Origin: Echinarachnius parma
Lineage: Eukaryota; Echinodermata; Echinoidea; Clypeasteroida; Echinarachniidae
DNA: 64,000 bases
NCBI GenBank assembly: GCA_037951105.1
Contig: JBAMJV010002956.1
Location: 1-64,000 of the forward strand
Reading direction: 5' to 3'
Below the pieces are notes generated by a model. The model was not told the DNA's origin and did no database searches. It was given only the letters and a program-made list of their open reading frames with translations. This document shows, one piece after another, positions 56,738 through 64,000 of this stretch; within the stretch, counting starts at the first letter, position 1, and each line of letters starts with the position of its first letter. Position numbers and translations under genes: made by a program.

Positions 56738-56925
56738 TTGTTTGCCCGATAGGGCAACTAAATTTTTGGAGAATAAATAAAACTCCTTACGTTTAATTTC
56801 ATCTAGAAGTATTAAAGAGGGCAAGTCAATTTCCTGTTTGGGCAAGTACAATGTGAAACGTTAATGATTTTACTTGCCCGAAAGGGTCAATACAGAAAAA
56901 GGGGTTAGTGTGGGGGCTTGTTTCA
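56738..56925. repeat. Dispersed GGGCAAGT/ACTTGCCC repeat, copy 2
   Basis: Matches 45,227-45,430: ATCTAGAAGTATTAAAGAGG, GCAAGTCAATTTCC, GTTTGGGCAAG, ATTTTACTTGCCCGAAAGGG and TTAGTGTGG in the same order. An extra TTGCCCGATAGGGCAA palindrome lies on the left. Confidence 0.7.
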
Positions 56926-57084
56926 GGTATCATGCTAATGTCCCACACATTCAATTCCATGTACTCATCCTGCCAACTTTTCCATATATACTTTTCCATA
57001 CACGACCAATTGGATGTTAATGAGCAATGCGTGTGGCACGTGTCGTGCACTTTCAAGTTCCCTCTCGTCTGAACACACATTACC

Positions 57085-57403
57085 ATCATCATCATCATCA
57101 TCATCATCTGTACGGAAGGGTAGGTCGATGTCCTGTTGGTCTTCCGGTCTTAAACAGTTGGTGTGTTGCTACAAATTTAGACTATGGATGGGCGGTCGCA
57201 TTGAGAACGGATTAGTGTAATTTAAATCTTTCATTCCACCAGAATTTGTCCAATCCATTCTTAAAAATGTCCAAAGATGGTGCTATAACAATGTCCTGAG
57301 GTAGGCTATTCCAGTCGTTAATGATACGGAGACTAAAGAAATTTAGTCTAACATTTAAGCGACATCTTGGCTGGAAAAGCTTGAAGGCGTGACCTCTTGT
57401 GGA
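57085..57403 (-). mobile_element. 5'-truncated LINE, 3' end with (GAT)n tail
   Basis: On the minus strand, 57,403 to 57,212 translates to the C-terminal end of a CR1/Jockey-type RT protein: RGHAFKLFQPRCRLN, NFFSLRIINDWNSLPQDIV and FKNGLDKFW, then a TAA stop. The WNSLP and FKxxLDxFW motifs are typical of such C-termini. A 100-base 3' UTR follows and ends in (GAT)n (57,084-57,108), which is the element's tail. The rest of the element is missing. Confidence 0.8.
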
Positions 57404-58260
57404 TTGTTATTGACCATGGCATTGCATTACCATGGCAACGGAAGTAATTCCACTTAAACACCAATAAACCACACGGCACTGGAAGGATTATGTTTTTTGT
57501 AATGACGTCACAGATCTTCTAATGGCAGCCATGATGATATACCTGTTAACGGAACTGTCTTCCGTGCCTTGGGGCTACTGTAGGGACCGGTGATTAGAGA
57601 AATAGACATTTATAAGGGGAAGAAAAGAAACATGAAAAAAGGTGTAAATAGTAGGATTTTTTTTATAAAACCCTCAATGATATCTGCAATCCTCGAAAGC
57701 TCCACTTTTCCCAATGACGTATGCTTTCTAAAGCCATTTATAACCGTCATCTTCCCCGGCTAGAATTCTGTACAGTGCATTTTTTTTGGTAATGTGCAGG
57801 AAGAAGCCTTTTTTGTTTGAACATGGAATCTTATTTTGTTGGGAAGGGAAGGATAGGGCAGTGGGTGGTGGTGGTGTTTGGAAGGAATGGGTGATGGTTA
57901 TTAGGAGGGGGGGGGCTGCACTGGTATAGATTTGGAAGCGATTTAGTTCTTCTCACACCCCCCCCCGCCCCTCCCCCCAAAAAAAAAAAACAACAACAAC
58001 AAACAAACAAAAAACAAAAACCCCAAAACAAAAGAAAACTCTTTTTTTATTAAATCTCAATATGGAGAAGAGAACTGTCCAGAGGAAAATTGTGGTGTGA
58101 TACAATTCCCTTTTATAGTCTAAATAAATCAGAATGATATTAAGTATACCCTGTTATTCCTTTTAAACAAAAACGGTTTTGATAGTATTGATGTGTACAG
58201 TAATTTTTTAATAAAGTGAATGTGTTAAATTCTGATATCCTCTATTCCTGTCAGGGATGT

Positions 58261-61128
58261 ATTTGAAGTTTGAAGTTTGAAGTTTATTAACAACAACAAT
58301 ATCATATATATGTACATCAACTGTACATAATTTACAAAACAATGAATCACTGCAATAGATTAGTAAAACTTAATCAATGCTTACATACTATAAAACACAT
58401 TTATACAAAAGTTAAGGTTGTTGCTAAAAGAAAACCAAAAGTTAGCACAAGTGCTAGTCGAGATTGGTTCTCTCTTTTCACTATATCGATAGTGTATCTC
58501 TATATTACAAAAATCTATATTACAAAATAAGCATTTTACTTGATATTAAGATTATATTGTTTACATTCAAAATACAAAACGTAACTAACTGCTAACATAC
58601 AGAAAATTTATTTGTTCATCAAATACATTGTGAGGGCCTTACGAAATGAACATCTTGTTTTTTGTTCTCTAATTTTCTGAGGTAAGCTATTCCAAAGCTT
58701 TGGTCCAACAAAGGAAATAGTAAATGTACCTTGTGTCGTCTTACAAATTGGCAAGGGTAGCATTGAATTTTCTTGTCCTCTTGTTTCATAAGTATGGTGT
58801 ACAATCTTACAATAATCTAATAGTGTGTGCGGTAAATTTCCGTTATACAAATCATATACAAACGTTGAAACTGCCAGTTCATGCAAATCAAAAACATCTA
58901 ATATCCCCAATTGTTTAAACAATGGTCCCGAGGATGCTCTAAATAATGAAAATGTAATAGCTCGCACAGCCATCTTCTGAGCCAAATAAATACAATTCAA
59001 GCGAGATTTATAACTGCTTCCCCATACCTCAATTCCATAGAGTATGCGGGGCTGTATAAACGATTTATACAAGAGCACAAGAATATACCGAGGAACAAAA
59101 TATCTCAATTTAAATAGCAAACCCACTTTTCTACGAACACACTTATTTACAAAATCAATGTGATGCTTCCAAGACAATGTACTATCAATTTGAACTCCTA
59201 CAAAAGATGCCACACTCACATCATTAATGTCTGTGTTCGACAGTCTAAGAACACCATTTACAGCAATTACCCGTCGCTTACTTTTAATGAACATATAATT
59301 AGTTTTCTTTAAGTTAATAGTAAGTTTATTAGCATCACACCATTTTTGAACTGCATTCAGTTGTTCATTAACCTCATTTACATCAATTTCATTTTGATTC
59401 TCATCAAACGTGTGAAAAATATTTGAATCGTCCGCAAACAATCTGAAGTTAAAATAGTTAGTACAACAAGGTAAATCATTAATATAAATTAAAAACAATG
59501 TAGGACCTAGAACTGACCCCTGCGGCACGCCGCACGTTATAGTCTTTCGGGTAGATGTGGCCTCCTTATAGCATAATGTCTGAGAACGATTCAAGAGATA
59601 ATTAGCAAACCATTCGAAAGCAATACCACGTATACCATAATGTGCCATCTTTTCCAGCAAAATATCATGATTTATAGTGTCAAACGCCTTTTGAAAATCT
59701 ATGAATATACCAAGCGTAACTTTTCTTTCATCCATCGACCTCATAAGCGTATTAATAAGATTAATCAAAGAAAGTTTTGTACTATATTTCTTACGGAATC
59801 CATACTGATGTTTATACAAAATATCATTAGTCTCCAAAAAATCAATTAAACGAACATTCACAATTTTTTCAAATATTTTCCCAACAACTGGCAAGACTGA
59901 GATAGGCCTGTAATTTCCTGGATCAGTCTTTTCCCCCTTTTTATAAATAGGGGTTACCTTTGCTACCTTAAGACAATCAGGAAAAGTACCCTTTTCTAAT
60001 GACAAATTAAAAATGTAAGTTAGTGGTACAACAATAAAGTTAGCTGCATCCTTTATCAGTCTTATTGGTAAATTATCATATCCATGGGATTTCTTACTAT
60101 CTAGGGCACACAAATAATCAAAAACTTCCCTTTCTGTCACGGGTTTCCAAAACAAGGATTTATCATTTCTTCTACCCAAGTATTCCTTATAACTATAACG
60201 TACATTTGGAATCTTCTGTGCCAAGTTTGACCCAATTGTAACAAAATAATTATTTAACTCCTCAGCTATATCCCCCTCTGAGGACACAACTCTGGCTGCT
60301 CCATCAGTACGATCAGTCGGGAGAACCAACTCATCTATATCTAATTTCTTAGAATTCCCTCTTCCACTAATCAATTCATTTATAGTTTTCCAGGTTTTAC
60401 CTGTATCATGTTTATTATCATCAAATAATTTACTATAATAAATTCGTTTAGCATTCTTAATTACAGTTGTCAATGCATTCCTATACTTCTTATACTTGTG
60501 TGCATATTCTACATTAAAATTGGACGCTTTATAGTTATTATACAAACTATGTTTCTTTTTAATAGACTTAAGAATTGCTGTAGATATCCATGGCTTTTTC
60601 GGTGTATGTCTTTTCTTCGCACTATTGTGCACAATATTCGGAGCATGTTTATCACACATCTTTACAAACAAATCATAAAATACAGAGTAAGCCGTATTAA
60701 CATCGGTATATCTACACACACAATCCCAATTTGTGTTTGCTAAATCCTCATGAAACTCGTGGACATTAAAATGTTTATATGAGCGAGCAACTTTTCTCAA
60801 AGGCACAATCTTATTCACAATAGGAGGATGATCAAATAAAACAAATACAGGAAAATGGTCAGATACATCAGTTTCTATAACACCTGAGTGAATAACGGAA
60901 TTACTTATATTAGTATAAACATGATCAATAAGAGATGAAGAGTGATCTGTCACTCTTGTCGGCATTGTAATAATCTGTTGTATTCCTGTACTTTCCATTG
61001 TGCTTAAATAATCATCTGTTCTTGTATCAACATTTGTTTGTGATAAATCTATATTAAAATCGCCTAACAAAATTATATTTGACCTTCCAACATTTAATTC
61101 TTCTAAGACACCAAATAAACTATCTTGT
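58261..61128 (-). mobile_element. CR1-like LINE, 5'-truncated, antisense in the UTX intron
   Basis: It contains the coding region at 58,608-61,070 and a 3' UTR of about 330 bp. It ends in three TTCAAAC-type 7-bp repeats (58,263-58,284), a tail type known in CR1/L2-like LINEs. Similarity ends near 61,124, so the 5' UTR, any ORF1 and the first part of the endonuclease are missing. No target duplication was identified. Confidence 0.85.
58608..61070 (-). CDS. LINE endonuclease-reverse transcriptase, 5'-truncated
   Basis: 820 codons without a stop, ending MNK*. The frame stays open a further 18 codons upstream (to 61,124), so the true start is lost. The C-terminal half of an APE-type endonuclease is present, with LGDFNID at residues 2-8 and SDHFPVF near 69. 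The RT domain follows, with YRPISVLPV near 387, QYGFRKKYST, IDFQKAFDTINHD, GVPQGSVLGP and FADDSN near 545. A C-terminal region ends in PKLWNSLPQ. The enzyme nicks target DNA and copies its own RNA (target-primed reverse transcription). The catalytic residues are intact, but loss of the endonuclease N-terminus should make the copy immobile. The clean frame implies recent insertion. Best placed in the CR1 group; clade not resolved. Confidence 0.92.
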   Translation of the reverse strand: MLGDFNIDLSQTNVDTRTDDYLSTMESTGIQQIITMPTRVTDHSSSLIDHVYTNISNSVIHSGVIETDVSDHFPVFVLFDHPPIVNKIVPLRKVARSYKHFNVHEFHEDLANTNWDCVCRYTDVNTAYSVFYDLFVKMCDKHAPNIVHNSAKKRHTPKKPWISTAILKSIKKKHSLYNNYKASNFNVEYAHKYKKYRNALTTVIKNAKRIYYSKLFDDNKHDTGKTWKTINELISGRGNSKKLDIDELVLPTDRTDGAARVVSSEGDIAEELNNYFVTIGSNLAQKIPNVRYSYKEYLGRRNDKSLFWKPVTEREVFDYLCALDSKKSHGYDNLPIRLIKDAANFIVVPLTYIFNLSLEKGTFPDCLKVAKVTPIYKKGEKTDPGNYRPISVLPVVGKIFEKIVNVRLIDFLETNDILYKHQYGFRKKYSTKLSLINLINTLMRSMDERKVTLGIFIDFQKAFDTINHDILLEKMAHYGIRGIAFEWFANYLLNRSQTLCYKEATSTRKTITCGVPQGSVLGPTLFLIYINDLPCCTNYFNFRLFADDSNIFHTFDENQNEIDVNEVNEQLNAVQKWCDANKLTINLKKTNYMFIKSKRRVIAVNGVLRLSNTDINDVSVASFVGVQIDSTLSWKHHIDFVNKCVRRKVGLLFKLRYFVPRYILVLLYKSFIQPRILYGIEVWGSSYKSRLNCIYLAQKMAVRAITFSLFRASSGPLFKQLGILDVFDLHELAVSTFVYDLYNGNLPHTLLDYCKIVHHTYETRGQENSMLPLPICKTTQGTFTISFVGPKLWNSLPQKIREQKTRCSFRKALTMYLMNK

Positions 61129-61169
61129 CAATCTGTTTGGGACTGGTCATGACATACTTGGGCTGGTAA

Positions 61170-61425
61170 CTTGCCGATTGGTCTACAGCCATTTGGTCTA
61201 CAGCTATTTGGTCTACTCCCATTTGGTCTACTAGAAAATTATAAATTCAGGGGCTTATGATTATAATTATGGATTATGATGAAGGTTAGAGTTGTGGATT
61301 AGGGTTAGGTTTTGGGTTAGGGATCGTGTTTGGAGTTGGGGAAATTGAAGTTAAAGGCATCCGGTAGTAGACCAAATGAGTTGTAGACCAACTGAGTGTA
61401 GACCAAGCGAACATAAACCACTTGG
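61170..61425. mobile_element. Foldback repeat with GGTCTAC arrays, copy 2
   Basis: The left side has four GGTCTACAGCCATTT-type repeats and the right side has GTAGACCAAATGAG and related repeats in inverse orientation. Shared with 41,255-41,542, including AATTCAGGGGCTTATGATTA and TAATTATGG in the middle. Telomere-like TTAGGGTTAGG lies inside. Confidence 0.65.
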
Positions 61426-62260
61426 GCTGAGGGCTATGGATGGAGAAACTGTGTTATACAAAAACCTAACCATCTTATTAAAATGAATTGAAATGAAACT
61501 GTTTGGTAATGCTGAAAGCATAAAATAACTCTGTAAGATTACTTTAACTGATAACTTCTATGACATTGATTTGTTGTGTTTTTGCTTTAATTTGAGACCA
61601 CTAGATGTATATCTGCAAGGAATAGCGTAGTATATATATATATGTAGGTTATCAGGAAATAGATCTATATTTTTGTTTTTCATTTTCATTTATTCTTTTC
61701 CATGCAATAATGACATTAATCAACAAAATGTTATCTCTTAAACAAGTCACTCTTATTATGCAATTCCTTTCCTGTTTTCATTGTAATATTTTAATCACTT
61801 TCAAGTATTTGTTTTGAACGAAAATTTGTGGTGTTTAGCATACATGTCTTGTCTTGACTGGGCCCACGTCATCTACATGTAATTACAAATGGTGATTTCT
61901 CGATAAGAGTAAATACGTAGGACGCAAGCCAAGGTATGCTAATTCTATAAATGTGTGTGCAATATCCAAAGTGGCACACACAGGATTGATACACTACAAT
62001 GATTACTTAGAAAGAGAATAAAATCTGATAAATTTAGAATTTGTAGATGCGTCTATTTTAGGATTCAATCTGATTGACCGGGCACTTCTTAAATAGACTC
62101 AAGATGAAATGGATATAATTCCTTCATATATTCCTTCAAGTAGTTTTTGTTTATTTGATATGAGGATTAGATTTTTTGTTAATTAATAATCTCAGATATC
62201 CTCTTTGTTTCTCAGTCTCTAAAAAAAACTTAAATGAAAAATGAACAAAGAGGATTTCAG
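61426..62260 (+). other. UTX intron, unassigned part
   Basis: AT-rich, without recognised repeats apart from a short (TA)n at 61,632-61,643. No exon. Confidence 0.5.
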
Positions 62261-62265
62261 GGACG

Positions 62266-62345
62266 AACGATCCACAGATGGGAGACCCCAACCGTCCAGA
62301 ACCTTCTGAGATCTCTCCCTAATTCATGATACTTTGTTGTTGTTT
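62266..62345 (+). pseudogene. Decayed copy of the 62,590 exon (1)
   Basis: GAGACCCCAACCGTCCAGAA and CCTTCTGAGATCTCT correspond to GAGACTCTGGCCATCCAGAA and CCTGCTGAAGTCCCT of the true exon. The next 20 bases also match the copy at 62,402. The exon's start is lost and the reading frame is not kept. Confidence 0.6.
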
Positions 62346-62401
62346 TCTCTCATTTTGCAACAAATTAATTTATCTCTTTTACTTGTCCATTCCCTGAACA
62401 G

Positions 62402-62482
62402 GTTGGCTGTACCACAGCTCTGACCAGCTAAGACCAGACCTCCAGGAAGATCCCATCCGTCCAGAACCTTCTGAGATCTCTG
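62402..62482 (+). pseudogene. Decayed copy of the 62,590 exon (2)
   Basis: After an ACAG acceptor, GTTGGCTGTACCACAGCTCT and GACCAGCTA are identical to the true exon. A 2-base loss (AGACCAG for GGTGACCAG) then shifts the frame. The similarity includes CGTCCAGAACCTTCTGAG and ends near 62,482, without a donor. If spliced in, it would shift the frame. Confidence 0.75.
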
Positions 62483-62589
62483 CCTTTTCACGATACTTTG
62501 TTATTGTTGATAACATTTTAAAATTGTTTCCTTTGTAATACATACATGTATTAATCATACAAAATTGCCCTATTTCCATTTGCCGACAG

Positions 62590-62815
62590 GTTGGCTGTAC
62601 CACAGCTCTGACCAGCTAGGTGACCAGACGTCCAGGGAGACTCTGGCCATCCAGAACCTGCTGAAGTCCCTGGAGACTGAACCGAACAGCGGCCAGTCCT
62701 GGTACCTCCTGGGGCGCTGCTACTCCAGCATCGGCAAGGTGCACGATGCCTTCGTCTCGTACCGGCACTCCATCGACAAGTCGGAGGCCAACGCAGACAC
62801 CTGGTGTTCAATAGG
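62590..62815 (+). CDS. UTX/KDM6A TPR exon ([11 protein letters not shown]...)
   Basis: 226 nt from GCCGACAG|GT to ATAGG|GTAAGG. It enters in phase 1 (G|GT, Gly) and leaves in phase 2. The product has [48 protein letters not shown] and [15 protein letters not shown], matching vertebrate UTX with few changes (about residues 250-325 in human). The TPR consensus positions are clear (W/LG/Y/A/P). The exon is markedly GC-rich. Decayed partial copies lie on both sides. Confidence 0.95.
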
Positions 62816-62950
62816 GTAAGGAACCTATCCCATCTTCATTTCTCATTCTTGCTAGGCCTTGTAAGAAATTCCTTCCTTGTTGTTCATCCTTAGAGATGTC
62901 CTCCCTGCGATCAGTTCAGTTTGGTTTTCATCATCATGTACATCATGTTC

Positions 62951-63135
62951 AAGGTGCACGATGCCATTGTATAAGTACCGGCACTCTATCAACAAGTCAG
63001 AGGTAAGCATGGACACCTGGTGTTCAATAGGGTAATGAACCTTTCCTATCTTTGTTAGTGTTAGGGTCTGTAAGAAATCCTTGTTCATCTTTGAAGATAT
63101 CCCCCTGTGATCAGATCAGTTTTCATCATCTACCT
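62951..63135 (+). pseudogene. Decayed copy of the 3' half of the 62,590 exon and its intron
   Basis: AAGGTGCACGATGCC, AAGTACCGGCACTCTATC, ACACCTGGTGTTCAATAGGG and the following intron (TGTAAGAAATCC, TTGTTCATC, TGATCAGATCAG) repeat the end of the true exon and its flank. The period is about 215 bp. An in-frame TAA interrupts it after GCCATTGTA, so it cannot serve as a coding exon. The donor-like GGTAAT remains. Confidence 0.75.
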
Positions 63136-63252
63136 ATTAATGCAATGCTAGAACTTAACTTGATTTTCCCTGGTGACCCTGTTGGGCAAGTAAAGTCAAG
63201 TAGACACCCGATTAATTAATTAACGTATTATATCTTGTTTCCATGGTTACAG

Positions 63253-63384
63253 TGTCCTGTACCAGCAGCAGAACCAGCCCATGGATGCACTGCAGGCCTA
63301 CATCTGTGCGGTACAGCTGGACAAGTCACACTCGGCAGCCTGGACCGACTTGGGCATCCTCTACGAGGCCTGCAATCAGCCCAG
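63253..63384 (+). CDS. UTX/KDM6A TPR exon ([13 protein letters not shown]...)
   Basis: 132 nt from GGTTACAG|T to CCCAG|GTAAAT. The first T completes Gly, then [20 protein letters not shown] and [16 protein letters not shown] follow, nearly identical to vertebrate UTX. It leaves in phase 2. The next exon and the JmjC catalytic domain lie outside the window to the right. Confidence 0.95.
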
Positions 63385-63390
63385 GTAAAT

Positions 63391-64000
63391 ACAGTCACAC
63401 CTTGCTCTAGTGATCACCTGTCTATAAAGACCACCTCCTATAGAGACCACCTCCTATTCAGTCTTTAGTATACAGTCAAACCTGTCTATATAGTGCCACC
63501 AAAGGGAAGTAAGAAAAGTGGCCACTGTAGACAGGTGGCCTCTATAGACAGGTTCAAAAACGTTGTTTTTATCTGCATTGGATCTCTTTTAGATGGCCAC
63601 TATAGGCAGGTTGGCTGCTATAGACAGGTGACCACTAAGACGGGTTTGACTGTACAGACACTCCTTCTCTAGTGATCACCTGTCTATAAAGACCACCTGT
63701 CTCCCTCCGGTGGTCTCTCGAGGCAGGTTCGACAGGTTTTGTTTGCAGGTTTGTTGTAGTACAGTCAAACCTGTCTTAGCGGCCACCTGTCTTAGTGGCC
63801 ACCAAAAATGATCCCCATGCAGAGAAAAACAGCGTTATGTAACCTGTCTATAGAGGTCATCTGTCTACAGTGGCCACCTTTCTTGCTTCCCTTAGGTGGT
63901 CACTATACACAGGTTTGACTGTATATTTAAAGGAAAACCCTCTCTAGAGACCACCTGTCTTGAAAGACCAATTGTTATTAGGTCTGTAGTATTTACTGTC
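63391..64000. repeat. Cluster of CAAACCTGT-family MITEs
   Basis: Two complete copies (63,471-63,654 and 63,760-63,923) and three partial ones (63,391-63,463, 63,660-63,735, 63,925-64,000) stand side by side in the intron just after the UTX exon. The complete copies have ACAGTCAAACCTGTCT and GGTTTGACTGTA ends. They differ in orientation and in detail, so they are not a simple tandem duplication. Confidence 0.8.

Overview
This window is eukaryotic nuclear DNA from an animal. It is AT-rich and intron-dominated, with abundant microsatellites, very many poly(C)/poly(G) runs and a dense population of short non-autonomous DNA transposons. Only one host gene can be recognised with confidence: exons on the + strand at 52,013-63,384 encode part of the tetratricopeptide (TPR) region of a UTX/KDM6A histone H3K27 demethylase. 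The repeat types (T2-like MITEs with TTAA target sites, CR1-like LINEs, a tRNA-derived sequence, a Helitron-like 3' end) would suit a marine invertebrate such as an echinoderm, hemichordate, amphioxus or lophotrochozoan. That placement is inference; the sequence does not settle it.

Layout. Positions 1-46,000 contain no exon I can defend. They hold tandem repeats (1-403, 1,527-2,411, 9,844-10,090, 11,110-11,360, 16,640-17,035, 19,615-20,800), a Helitron-like element (about 8,990-10,424), a tRNA-like sequence (18,632-18,723) and many MITE families. Several MITEs are nested or occur as multiple copies. The TTAA-flanked families at 23,516, 28,458, 40,835, 32,405, 37,440 and 31,088 are the clearest. 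Positions 46,397-46,566 hold a candidate first coding exon with an acidic, serine-rich product; its splice phase fits the UTX exon 5.4 kb downstream.

From 52,013 to 63,384 five UTX exons join in frame (176, 35, 94, 226 and 132 nt) with canonical splice sites and give about 221 residues of TPR sequence. The JmjC catalytic part lies beyond the right edge and the N-terminal TPR exons were not found. The large intron between the third and fourth of these exons carries, on the minus strand, a CR1-like LINE with an 820-codon open endonuclease-RT frame (58,608-61,070) and a second LINE 3' fragment (57,085-57,403).

The most unusual feature is local exon duplication in the UTX gene. The 94-nt TPR exon is followed by four more copies at 157-161 bp spacing. 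All four are open, all can be bounded by AG/GT, and all can be read as symmetric phase 1-1 exons adding 34 or 35 residues, about the length of one TPR repeat. The exons at 52,013 and 62,590 also have decayed partial copies beside them. Whether any extra copy is spliced cannot be told from sequence alone.
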